NCBI GenBank assembly: GCA_029260575.1
Contig: JAJDDB010000027.1
Coordinates: 498,501 to 562,500 of the forward strand
DNA length: 64,000 nucleotides
DNA from: Phycisphaerales bacterium
GTDB taxonomy: Bacteria; Planctomycetota; Phycisphaerae; Phycisphaerales; SM1A02
Direction: 5' to 3'
Both the position numbers and the translations under genes were made by a program. The notes under the pieces are model-generated. The model saw only the letters and a program-made list of their open reading frames with translations, was not told where the DNA came from and searched no databases. Shown one piece after another: positions 42,220 to 50,690 of the stretch (the stretch's first letter is position 1; each line of letters opens with the position of its first letter).

Positions 42220-43914
42220 TCAGGCGATTGACAACAACGTCTGCAGCGCTTCATCAATTACCGCGATGAAGCGGGCTGCTGCCTGGAACTGTCGTTGATA
42301 TGTCAACAGGTTTATTGATTCTTCATCCAGCGACACGCCGGAGACACTTTGAATCTGTGTATAAAGGTTTTCGCGAACCAGCGAATTGGTCGTCACTGCG
42401 TCGTTGGCTGCATCCGTGCGTACTGCAAGATTGTTTACAGATGACTGCCAGTATTCACGTAGGCTTCGATCGCCGAGATCTGAAATACTCGTATCCTGAA
42501 GGCCTGCAATGGCAAGTGCAGTTCCGTTGGACCCACCGATGTGATCAGCACCCATCGAAAGCAGGTTGGTGTTGTTGACGACAGTGTCGTTAACGCCGAC
42601 ATCCGTTGCATCTTTACCGGTGAAGAACGTATTGATTCCCAGTGCGGCCAGCGCGCCGGAAGAATCTTCGGAGAAGCTGAGTTCGTACCCAGCCGCAGCG
42701 TTCAACGTGAATTGATTGTTAGTACCTAAACCCGCTGTAACGTTGGGTACGCCGATGGTGGTGTTGATACGACTTACCAGATCGTCCAGTGAATCGGCAT
42801 TGCCATTTACGTTGACCTGGTAACTCTCGCGGTTCCCGGTCTGGGAGTTGGTAACGTGCAGTACTAAGCTGCCGTTGCTGATGGGAAAGCCGAGGTCAGC
42901 ATCGGTACTGTTGAGGTTGGCCGTGGTGTCATCCACCGAATACGTGCCGGTGATGCTGGTTTGACCGATGCGCCCCTGCCCCTGCGAGTGCAGACGGTTG
43001 ACCTGAAAAATGAGTTGGCTGGTGAACTGATCCAGCGCATCAATGGTCGGCTGAATGGTCTCATCGCGCTGTCGAAGCAGGCCGCCGATCTTCCCCTCGG
43101 TCGGGTTGAGGAGCGTTCCATCAGCAGCCACGCGGATGCTGACGCCGCCCTGGCCGCCTTGGGATTCCTTGCGCACCTCGATGCCGCGCGATTGCGCAGC
43201 AAGTACAACAGGCACTGAATCAATAAAGATGTCCGTCGAGCCGGTGGACTGTTCAACGACATCGATATCCACTATGCCCGACAAATTATCGATCAGCACA
43301 TCGCGCTGATCACGCAGCGCGCTGGCTTCTCCTGCGGTGCTCTCAGCGAGCGCTATTTCGCGATTGATTTCCGCAATACGATCAAGCAAACGATTTGCTT
43401 CATCAACCGAAGCGCCGAGGGCGCGATCGACTTCGCTGCGCACTCCAGTCAAGTCGCCGCGCATGGACTGCAATCGATCCGCAAGGCTGGAACCCTGAGT
43501 AATCACCAGCGAGCGCACGGAATTGTCTTCTGCGTTGTTTGCCAGCTCGCTGAACGAATTGAAAAACTCGCTGAGCATGCTGGAGATGTCATTGTCCGTC
43601 AGTTCATTCTGGATGGTTTCAATTGCAGAGAGGAACCGTTGATCCATGATGGATGCCTGTTCCTGACTGACGGATTCGCGAAATCGTGACTGCAGTGCAG
43701 TGTCAACTTCACGGCGAACTGCGACAAGATCGACACCGAGGCCGACGAACTGATTGCGCCCTGCTTGCTGACCCTGCAGCGGTGTGAAGTGTACACGCCG
43801 CCGCGCGTAGCCTTCGGTGGCTGCGTTGGCCATGTTGTTACCTGCGACCTGAATCGCAGCCTGGCTTGCGAGCAGCGCCGAACGGCCGACGTGCAATGCT
43901 CCGTTGATACTCAT
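42220..43914 (-). CDS. flgK: FlgK, hook-associated protein 1
   Basis: 564 residues. The N-terminus MSINGALHVGRSALLASQAAIQVAGNNMANAATEGYARRRV is the flagellar rod/hook consensus. ISSMLSEFFNSFSELANNAEDNSVRSLVI, INREIALAESTAGEASALRDQRD and the C-terminal SGVSLDEESINLLTYQRQFQAAARFIAVIDEALQTLLSI complete the family pattern. With FlgL it joins hook to filament. I chose the ATG at 43914 because homologues start there; the frame is open 51 nt further. flgN, its likely chaperone, ends 55 bp upstream. Confidence 0.94.
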   Translation of the reverse strand: MSINGALHVGRSALLASQAAIQVAGNNMANAATEGYARRRVHFTPLQGQQAGRNQFVGLGVDLVAVRREVDTALQSRFRESVSQEQASIMDQRFLSAIETIQNELTDNDISSMLSEFFNSFSELANNAEDNSVRSLVITQGSSLADRLQSMRGDLTGVRSEVDRALGASVDEANRLLDRIAEINREIALAESTAGEASALRDQRDVLIDNLSGIVDIDVVEQSTGSTDIFIDSVPVVLAAQSRGIEVRKESQGGQGGVSIRVAADGTLLNPTEGKIGGLLRQRDETIQPTIDALDQFTSQLIFQVNRLHSQGQGRIGQTSITGTYSVDDTTANLNSTDADLGFPISNGSLVLHVTNSQTGNRESYQVNVNGNADSLDDLVSRINTTIGVPNVTAGLGTNNQFTLNAAAGYELSFSEDSSGALAALGINTFFTGKDATDVGVNDTVVNNTNLLSMGADHIGGSNGTALAIAGLQDTSISDLGDRSLREYWQSSVNNLAVRTDAANDAVTTNSLVRENLYTQIQSVSGVSLDEESINLLTYQRQFQAAARFIAVIDEALQTLLSIA

Positions 43915-43969
43915 GGTTCGCGTCCCTGCGAAAATCGTGTACGGGTTCCATCCACCCGCCGACATATTC

Positions 43970-44542
43970 CTAACTTCGTAAATCCACAGATCGCATCACG
44001 GGCGTTGCATGCGCCAGCCGTCCGCGCCGCTCATACACTCCGGTCTTGTTCATTGCCGCCTGCACACTCTGCATGACGCCGGTCATATGCCGGTTCAGCG
44101 CATCCGATGCCTGCCTGACGATCGAATGCGCATGCTTCACTTCGCCGATCCGATCGCGCAGCTGCGCTGCAAGGGCTTGAAGTGTTCCTTTGTACGGTTC
44201 ATCAAGTTCCGCAGCTATCGTGCCGGATGTGATCGCCTTGTCTGTCGGCAGGTGCAGTTCCAGCAGCGTCGCAAGATGACGAACGATCGGTTCACGCTTT
44301 ATTTCCAGATCATTGAGCGTGGTCATGATCTTCTGTTCACGCTGACACAGCGCGGTGACTTCATCGATATCTGCAGTGCGAATAGCCTCGCGCTTGGCAT
44401 CGATGCACTCCAGAAGTCTTGTGTGTAAATCAAGCTGCCGTGAAAGTAGCTGGCGCAGCAATTCAATATTGGCGCGCCGCTCCTTGTCAGGGTGCATTAC
44501 CGGCTGTGCAGGTCGTGTTGTCTGATGTTTAGCCGCGGACAT
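43970..44542 (-). CDS. flgN: FlgN-family export chaperone
   Basis: 190 residues, almost wholly helical. The middle matches FlgN: LLRQLLSRQLDLHTRLLECIDAKREAIRTADIDEVTALCQREQKIMTTLNDLE, and YKGTLQALAAQLRDRIGEVKHAHSIVRQASDALNRHMTGVM. FlgN chaperones FlgK and FlgL to the export gate, consistent with its position just before flgK. A GTG at 44548 is possible, but GGAGG fits the ATG at 44542. It overlaps the end of the flgJ-like gene by 14 bp, suggesting coupled translation. Confidence 0.85.
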   Translation of the reverse strand: MSAAKHQTTRPAQPVMHPDKERRANIELLRQLLSRQLDLHTRLLECIDAKREAIRTADIDEVTALCQREQKIMTTLNDLEIKREPIVRHLATLLELHLPTDKAITSGTIAAELDEPYKGTLQALAAQLRDRIGEVKHAHSIVRQASDALNRHMTGVMQSVQAAMNKTGVYERRGRLAHATPVMRSVDLRS

Positions 44543-44927
44543 CGACACCTCCAGTCGGCTCAGATGCAGGAAGATGCTGCGTCATCTGCTGCACAATGCG
44601 ATCAACCAGCGGGAAATTCGCTGAGCTCGTCACTCGATCAGCAATCTGCCAGTCGAGCATGGGCATGAAACGCTTCTGTGCGGAATTCGGCGCAAACGGT
44701 TCGGTCGCAAACGGCGTGTCGTGCATCATTTTCAGCACAGGCATGATGAACGCTGTGGCGACGAACTGCGATGCAGCTTCGCGCGCCTCTTGGCGAATCG
44801 CCGCAGCATCTTCAGACGAAGCGCTCAATGCCGATGCAAATCCACCATCGGTAGGCGCGACATGCGATGAACCCGCCATTGCAGGCAGATTCGCCATTGC
44901 ATCGATTTGAAAATCTAGCGTGTTCAT
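44529..44927 (-). CDS. flgJ: FlgJ-type rod-binding protein (no muramidase domain)
   Basis: 132 residues. Corresponds to the rod-binding N-terminal domain of FlgJ: EAREAASQFVATAFIMPVLKMMHDTPF, KRFMPMLDWQIADRVTSSANFPLVDRIVQQM. The peptidoglycan hydrolase domain of enterobacterial FlgJ is absent, as in many other phyla. Its ATG overlaps the flgI stop (ATGA, 44924-44927) and its end overlaps flgN, so the three are tightly coupled. Confidence 0.87.
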   Translation of the reverse strand: MNTLDFQIDAMANLPAMAGSSHVAPTDGGFASALSASSEDAAAIRQEAREAASQFVATAFIMPVLKMMHDTPFATEPFAPNSAQKRFMPMLDWQIADRVTSSANFPLVDRIVQQMTQHLPASEPTGGVDVRG

Positions 44928-46030
44928 TCGCTAATAATCTCCGCGTGCAATGCGCCGGTCTTTTTCATTTCGTAAACAATTGCGATCTGGTCTTCGACCG
45001 CAACTTTCAATTGATCGAATGCAGCAAGCAGATCGACCAGCCGAGTCGAAGAACGGCTGCTGCGGTCGGTTATGTCGAGGTTGGCCCACTGGTTCTGCTG
45101 GACAAGCGGATCCTGCGGCGACGGCACGGGCTCGGGCGAAACCGTCGTGATCGTCAATCCCGCAGCCCGCACGCCGACCGGACCGATCTCGACATCGCCT
45201 GTGACAAGTATGATCCCCCGTCGTTCGTTGATAACGATGCGGGCTTCCGGCTGAATGAGCGACGGGTCAATATTCATCGTCAACAGCGCCGCAAGAAACT
45301 CAGCCGGCTGCAGACGATATTCATCGCGAAGCGTAATGCGAATGTTGCGCGCGTCTTCAACCCGTGCCAGCGGTTTGCCGCCAATCAGATCGAATTCATC
45401 GTTGATCTGGGCCGCCAGCATTGTCGTAATCGGATAGGCCGCGTATTGATCGTGCATGACCAGCGTAATGGACCCGCCGGGCGTAATCGGGTTGGCGCGT
45501 ACATCCGCAATCATCTGCCCGCCGTTGCGGACAAGACCGCTGCGCGGGTTGTCACCTTCAATAATGACCGAACCTTGCGCGATTGCCATAGGCAGAACTT
45601 CCGGCGAATCGCGGCGCGGCAGGCGCAACGGTGATGAAATCAATCGTCCGCCGGCCAGTGATTCCGCATTGAACAGCGTTTCCACTGAGATATTGAATCG
45701 ATCGCCATCACGAGCACCGGATGGCGGAACTTCCATCGACACCGCAACAATTGCGTACGAATCCATCTCCGCAAGTTCTTCGATGAACGGAACGGGATAA
45801 CCCAGGTTCTTGAGCAATTCAGCGTACGGCCGAGCTGCGACGAGAGAATCCTTGGATTGATCTCCGGTGCCATTGAGCCCGACGACAATTCCCATACCTG
45901 TGAGTACGACGGGTTCATGACCCTTGAGGCGCACAAGGTCCTGCACGCTTGTTGCAGCAGCGGGAGTTGCGCACAGCGCAAGAATCGACATGATGAAAGT
46001 TGCAGCAATCCACTTCATTGGCGCTCGCAT
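44924..46030 (-). CDS. flgI: FlgI, flagellar P-ring protein
   Basis: 368 residues. A signal peptide (MKWIAATFIMSILALCATPAAA) sends it to the periplasm, where it assembles around the rod. Family motifs: VQDLVRLKGHEPVVLTGMGIVVGLNGTGD, LKNLGYPVPF, AIVAVSMEVPPSGARDGDRFNISV, GGRLISSPLRLP, ALAQGSV-like AIAQGSVIIEG, NPITPGGSITLVM and RIVINERRGIILVTGDVEIGPVGV. AGGAGG 5-6 nt before the ATG decides the start at 46030. It is first in the operon, behind a sigma-54 element. FlgH (L ring) is not in the window. Confidence 0.95.
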   Translation of the reverse strand: MRAPMKWIAATFIMSILALCATPAAATSVQDLVRLKGHEPVVLTGMGIVVGLNGTGDQSKDSLVAARPYAELLKNLGYPVPFIEELAEMDSYAIVAVSMEVPPSGARDGDRFNISVETLFNAESLAGGRLISSPLRLPRRDSPEVLPMAIAQGSVIIEGDNPRSGLVRNGGQMIADVRANPITPGGSITLVMHDQYAAYPITTMLAAQINDEFDLIGGKPLARVEDARNIRITLRDEYRLQPAEFLAALLTMNIDPSLIQPEARIVINERRGIILVTGDVEIGPVGVRAAGLTITTVSPEPVPSPQDPLVQQNQWANLDITDRSSRSSTRLVDLLAAFDQLKVAVEDQIAIVYEMKKTGALHAEIISE

Positions 46031-46072
46031 ATGGACCTCCTGTCCGGTTGGAGCCTGTATGCAGGTGACACG

Positions 46073-46088
46073 TGCAACCGCCGCGCCA
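46073..46088 (-). promoter_or_regulatory. Sigma-54 (-24/-12) promoter of the flagellar operon
   Basis: On the minus strand TGGCGCG-N4-TTGCA, matching the RpoN consensus TGGCACG-N4-TTGCW with one mismatch and the invariant GG-N10-GC spacing. Transcription would start near 46062, about 30 nt before flgI. Confidence 0.75.
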
Positions 46089-46128
46089 GTTGGCGTGGCT
46101 TTGGGCATTGGTCGTACAATCGCCACCT

Positions 46129-48228
46129 GTGGCGGAATTGACGACAAAACGCAGCGAAAAAATCGTGACCTCACGGCAGGTCGCCGTACCTATCGCGCTG
46201 GCGACTGCGATTTGTGCTGCTGTGTTCTTGGCGGCATCAACATGGACCGGCGATGATCTTGCGTCGAACACCTACCCTGCGGTGTATGAATTGGTTTCCG
46301 CGCTGCCGTGGGTCGGACTGTGGCTGGCAGCGGCAGGCGGGCTGGGCATCTTGTTGCGAGTGGTGTTGCGCGACGCTTTGGAAATCGATGCAACGGTGCA
46401 ATTCGCTGCGGGGATAGCGCTACTTCTCGTGTTGGATGCAGCACTCGGGGCGCTCGGCGTGTTGCAGAACCGCGCGATGCCGGTTGGCGCATGGGTATTG
46501 ACCGTTCTCGCCATTGTGCCAGTGGTTGTCACTTTGGTTCGAGCAGCGAAGAGGCAGGTTGCGGTGCGGATTCCGATGCCGTGGTTCTGGCCGGCCGCCG
46601 CGCCGGCGGTCGCAATACTGCTGCTTGCAGCGTGTTCAGCACCCGGCTGGCTGTGGGAAAGCGAGTTCGGTGGATACGACGCACTGTCCTATCACTTGCA
46701 ACTGCCGAAGGAATGGATGGCCGCAGGGGCAATCACACCGTTGCAGCACAACGTGTACAGCTTTCTGCCGAGTTACATGGAAGCTGCGTATTACCACGTC
46801 ATGCTGCTGCGCGGCAGTGCACTTGATGCAGTCATTGCTTGCCAACTGTTGCATGCCGCAATTGCTGTTGTAACAGCGCTGGCAGCGGCACGGCTTGTCA
46901 TGACGCTGCTGGGTGGCCGAGGCGAAAGCAGTATTTCAGCGATTACTGCTGCAGTGGTGCTTGGCACGCCTTGGGTCGTAATTGTTGGCACGCTTGCGTA
47001 CAACGAACTGCCGACGGCGCTGATGCTCGCAGCAGCCCTGACGATGATTGTGCCGCAGTCAGGCAAGCCGATTGGGCGTGGAATTGTGGTCGGGTTGTTG
47101 ATGGCGGCTGCGGTTGGAGCCAAACCCACAGCAGTTGGTTTCGTCGTGTTGCCGGTGACGATTGTGCTGTTGTGGCGCAGTACGGGACTGTGGAAAGCGG
47201 TTTTAGCTGCGGCGGTAACAGGAGCATTGTGCATTTCGCCGTGGCTTGTTCGCAATGCTCTGCACGGTGGGAACCCGGTCTTTCCGTTCGCAGCGGAACT
47301 CCTCGGCAGCGCGCATTGGACTGCGGAACAGGTCACGATCTGGAATGCCGGCCACCACGCTGAATTGTCATTCGGCGAACGGATCGGCGAAGCGTTCAAT
47401 CAGTTATTCCGCTACGGCCTTGGCAGCAATCCGGATGCGCCGGGCAACGAGCCGTGGCAACCGCAATGGTCAGTCCTGCCCTGGCTCGGGATTGCCGGAG
47501 CTGTGCTTGCGACAACCGCGCCGCGCCTGCGCCGCCCTGCCATGCTGTTGCTTGTTGTCATGGTTGTACAAATGGCGTTCTGGTTGTTGTTCACACACAT
47601 CAAGTCACGGTTTATGTTGCCGATGGTTGTGCCTGCTTCGTGCGGCATCGCAATCGGCGTTTTGCGACTGCAGCAATTTCTGCAGTTCGAACATGAATCA
47701 AGTTCGCGTCTGTCACAGGTTCTCGTATTTGGGTTTGTTGCAGTGTGGTGTTTACAACCGGCGTTGCTGTATCGTGCGCAGCGCGACGGCGCGCCGTCAG
47801 CCCGCATCGGCTGGGTTGGGTTGTTCAGCGGAACGGACATCGCTGACGATCAACTGCATATGGCAACAGGTTCTGCGACGGTCCGAATCAATCGCACCCT
47901 GCCACGTGATGCGCGCGTGATGCTGGTCGGTGATGCTGCGCCGCTGTATTACACAGCTGATGTGACATACACAACAGTATGGGATCGCGGGCCGATGTCG
48001 GCTGCGATCGCAGCACATCCTGATGAACCCGCGCGGTGGATGCAAACGCTGCGGAAACAAGGGTTTTCACACGTGCTGGTGTCGCCGACTATGCTCAGAC
48101 TGTGGCAGGAATCGCGGTGGCGGGATCCGCTGCTGGACCCGGATGCGATCCTTCGTGCGGCTGAACGACACGGCACCGTTGTTGCGCGCTTCGCTGATGG
48201 GAGCGTTCTGTTTGCGATTGGTGATTAG
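46129..48228 (+). CDS. Polytopic glycosyltransferase-like membrane protein
   Basis: 699 residues with about 13 hydrophobic segments. After two N-terminal segments a loop carries EFGGYDALSYHLQLPKEWMAAGAI, followed by FLPSYMEAAYYHVMLLRGS. This acidic loop between membrane helices is typical of GT-C enzymes (GT39/GT83 relatives). Later there are GAKPTAVGFVVLPV, LVRNALHGGNPVFPF and TRIKSRFMLPMV-like HIKSRFMLPMVVP. The C-terminal 130 residues are soluble and end in DGSVLFAIGD. Acceptor and sugar donor unknown. The GTG at 46129 is a guess without a ribosome site; 46072 is an upstream alternative. It diverges from flgI. Confidence 0.72.
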   Translation: MAELTTKRSEKIVTSRQVAVPIALATAICAAVFLAASTWTGDDLASNTYPAVYELVSALPWVGLWLAAAGGLGILLRVVLRDALEIDATVQFAAGIALLLVLDAALGALGVLQNRAMPVGAWVLTVLAIVPVVVTLVRAAKRQVAVRIPMPWFWPAAAPAVAILLLAACSAPGWLWESEFGGYDALSYHLQLPKEWMAAGAITPLQHNVYSFLPSYMEAAYYHVMLLRGSALDAVIACQLLHAAIAVVTALAAARLVMTLLGGRGESSISAITAAVVLGTPWVVIVGTLAYNELPTALMLAAALTMIVPQSGKPIGRGIVVGLLMAAAVGAKPTAVGFVVLPVTIVLLWRSTGLWKAVLAAAVTGALCISPWLVRNALHGGNPVFPFAAELLGSAHWTAEQVTIWNAGHHAELSFGERIGEAFNQLFRYGLGSNPDAPGNEPWQPQWSVLPWLGIAGAVLATTAPRLRRPAMLLLVVMVVQMAFWLLFTHIKSRFMLPMVVPASCGIAIGVLRLQQFLQFEHESSSRLSQVLVFGFVAVWCLQPALLYRAQRDGAPSARIGWVGLFSGTDIADDQLHMATGSATVRINRTLPRDARVMLVGDAAPLYYTADVTYTTVWDRGPMSAAIAAHPDEPARWMQTLRKQGFSHVLVSPTMLRLWQESRWRDPLLDPDAILRAAERHGTVVARFADGSVLFAIGD

Positions 48229-49526
48229 GGGAAGAATTCGCGCAAGCGCAGTCGTTCCAATTCGCGCTCTGCCTGATCGACCTGCTCGGCAATGTCGGCC
48301 GGCCGCACGGACAACGGCGCGTTGATGCGCACATCTTCAAGACGCGTGATCGCCTGTTCGTAATCTGCTATGCGATCGGAAAGTTCACGAGTGTCATCCT
48401 TTGCAGCATTGATCAACTCGTGCGCTTCGCTAAGCAATTTTTCGTATGGCGAAGGCGCAGCGGGTGCGGAAGCATCGTTGTCAACAGGCTGATTCTCGTC
48501 CTGTTCGGTCACCTCTGGCGTTACAACGTCGATTGGGGATTGCTCAACTGCATCGGCGTTGTCTGCACTGGTATCGTCATGCGCATCTGTCGATGCATTG
48601 GATTTAGACGTTTCTGTTGCGGACTTTGCTGAAGCGTCAGTTGCGGAATCTGCGGGGTCGGTTCTCGCGTTGGGAGCAAAGAGCATCACTGATGCGAGCA
48701 CAACGTTGAGTGCTATGCTGATTCCGAGCGCGATCCACAACCGCTGCATCTTTGCCTGCAAACGAAGCACACGCCTACGAGCGAGGCGGACCAGATTGTC
48801 ATTGGTCTGCGAGGCAGCCGGCTGCTGCGCTTCGGCGGCTTCGGCAACTGCTGTAGCTGTCGATTGCGACTGCGAATATGTCGCACCGGCATCGGCGAAG
48901 TCGTCCGGCGGTGTTGATCGCAGTTCGGGGCCGCCCCATGCCTGGTCATCCACATCCTCGGGGCTGAGCAGTTCATCGTCGGTCGCAAAGCTGGACAAAC
49001 GCCCGCCGGTTGACTGGTCATCAAAATCCGTTGCTCCGGCAGAGGCCTGCGGACTGGCGGCAAGGGCTGACGTTTCAGGCGCGGCATTTTCCTGAGATTC
49101 CCATGGCAGCGGCCGCAACTCCGGCAATCCCATATAGTTGCGATCAACTAACGCCACAAACCTGGCACCACAGGAGTGGCACCCGTGATCGTCAAGATCA
49201 ACAGGAGCATCGCACTGGTGGCAATAGCCCAGCAAATGAGCCACCCCCGGGACATGGCGGGCGATCGTCCAGAACTGCTTGGTAGTTGGTCCGCGTACGA
49301 TCGTGAGCTTGGTAATCTGACCACGCTGAATCATTCGAACCAGCGTTTCATAGCTGCATCCCGGCTGAAACGGCCGATCAGGATCACGGAAAAACCACGG
49401 CCCCATCGCGTTGTGCGTGGCCCGCCGGCTCAGCGACTCAAACAGCCCGCCGCAGGCCTTGCACCGTTCGCCCGCCGGCTGGGTCTCGCCACAGTAAGGA
49501 CAGATTGTGACTTTCGTCTTTGCCAT
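48225..49526 (-). CDS. Zinc-ribbon, GYF-like, single-pass membrane protein
   Basis: 433 residues. Order seen: a CxxC-x9-CxxC ribbon (ICPYCGETQPAGERCKACGG, about 8-27); a GYF_2-like segment (GPWFFRDPDRPFQPGCSYETLVRMIQRGQI..., about 42-100); a second Cys cluster (CHQCDAPVDLDDHGCHSCG); a long acidic disordered region; a single membrane helix (LWIALGISIALNVVLASVMLF, near 262-284); an Asp/Ala-rich linker; and a C-terminal coiled coil (YEKLLSEAHELINAAKDD... and AEQVDQAERELERLRL). It resembles a membrane-tethered adaptor whose ribbon and GYF domain face the cytoplasm. No function known. Its stop overlaps the converging gene by 4 bp. Confidence 0.75.
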   Translation of the reverse strand: MAKTKVTICPYCGETQPAGERCKACGGLFESLSRRATHNAMGPWFFRDPDRPFQPGCSYETLVRMIQRGQITKLTIVRGPTTKQFWTIARHVPGVAHLLGYCHQCDAPVDLDDHGCHSCGARFVALVDRNYMGLPELRPLPWESQENAAPETSALAASPQASAGATDFDDQSTGGRLSSFATDDELLSPEDVDDQAWGGPELRSTPPDDFADAGATYSQSQSTATAVAEAAEAQQPAASQTNDNLVRLARRRVLRLQAKMQRLWIALGISIALNVVLASVMLFAPNARTDPADSATDASAKSATETSKSNASTDAHDDTSADNADAVEQSPIDVVTPEVTEQDENQPVDNDASAPAAPSPYEKLLSEAHELINAAKDDTRELSDRIADYEQAITRLEDVRINAPLSVRPADIAEQVDQAERELERLRLREFFP

Positions 49527-49599
49527 ACCGAATTCGTACTTCCTCAGAATCGGACCACTTCAGAGTCCGTTCGGCGTTTTTCGTGTCCTTCTTCTCAGG

Positions 49600-50673
49600 A
49601 TGCACCGTCTGGCGGCATCCTGTTGCTGTTTTCGAAGCTCTGCAACGGTGCCGATCGTTGCAGCCTTGCTGCTGTTGTACGGCTGTGAAACCGGTTCTGA
49701 TTCACAATCGGGCGGATTTGGCAGTGGTAGCGCCGGGAAAGCACCAGCTGTCAACAACGATACGCTGTATTCCGACGGCCCGCGTCAGATTCACCAGAAA
49801 ACGACCGGCGACGGTTCGATACCCGTTGCTACGATGGTTGACGCCAGGCCGGCGGCACTGGTGAATGGAACCCAGATCAACTGGGGCGAGCTTCGGCCGC
49901 TGCTCAACGAAGCAGCCGGGGCTGAGGTTCTCGAAGAAGTGATTGTTGACATGATGCTGCAGCGGCAGTTGGAATCGGCCGGCCGAGTCGTCGGCCAGCA
50001 GGATGTCGAGCGCGAACGTGAATTGCTGCTGAAGTCGTTGAGCATTGATCCGAACGTCGCGATGCGACTGCTCGAAGAATTGCGGGCTCGGCGTGGCTTG
50101 GGTGATATGCGCTTTCAGCGACTGCTTAAACGCAACGCAATCCTTCGCGCTTTGGTCAGTTCCAGAGTTCAAGTGAACGAAGAGCAGATTCAGCGACTGT
50201 ACACGATTCGGCATGGCCCCAAGCGTCAGGCGAGGTTGATCGTGTTACCCGATCTTGCAATCGCGCAGCAGGCGATCGAGCGTGTGCGTAGCGGCCGATC
50301 ATTCGGCGATGTTGCGGTTGAGTTGTCTGTTGATTCGAGCGCAACGCGCGGCGGACTGCTGGAACCGATCAGCCGGGCTGATCCGAGTTACCCCGCAGCG
50401 CTGCGTGAGGAATTATGGGCGCTGCAGCCGGGAGAAATTTCCTCGCCGGTGCTTCTGGACAATCAGTACGCAGTGATTCAACTTGTGCGCACGCTCAACG
50501 CTGACAACGTTGGCCTCGAAGAACTGCGTTTTGATCTGCAGCGCGATGTGCGCATCAGTCAGGAGCGGCTGCTAATGGACGAACTGATCAGCCGAATCAT
50601 GAACGATGTGTCGGTGGTGATCTTCGACGAATCGTTACGTGCTGCGTGGAAGCAAGGGCCGGCAGCGCGGTAA
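49600..50673 (+). CDS. PpiC/SurA-like peptidyl-prolyl isomerase lipoprotein
   Basis: 357 residues. The signal ends in a lipobox (LLLLYGC). A SurA-like N-terminal helical region (ALVNGTQINWGELRPLLNEAAGAEVLEEVIVDMMLQRQLES) precedes a parvulin domain at about 210-310: QARLIVLPDLAIAQQAIERVRSGRSFGDVAVELSVDSSATRGGLLEPISR and LQPGEISSPVLLDNQYAVIQL. It likely assists folding of exported or outer-membrane proteins. The frame is open to 49507 upstream; MHRLAASCCCF at 49600 gives the best signal peptide. lptG and lptF converge on it from the other side, so this is an envelope-biogenesis neighbourhood. Confidence 0.85.
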   Translation: MHRLAASCCCFRSSATVPIVAALLLLYGCETGSDSQSGGFGSGSAGKAPAVNNDTLYSDGPRQIHQKTTGDGSIPVATMVDARPAALVNGTQINWGELRPLLNEAAGAEVLEEVIVDMMLQRQLESAGRVVGQQDVERERELLLKSLSIDPNVAMRLLEELRARRGLGDMRFQRLLKRNAILRALVSSRVQVNEEQIQRLYTIRHGPKRQARLIVLPDLAIAQQAIERVRSGRSFGDVAVELSVDSSATRGGLLEPISRADPSYPAALREELWALQPGEISSPVLLDNQYAVIQLVRTLNADNVGLEELRFDLQRDVRISQERLLMDELISRIMNDVSVVIFDESLRAAWKQGPAAR

Positions 50674-50690
50674 GTGACTGGCAGGTCGGG

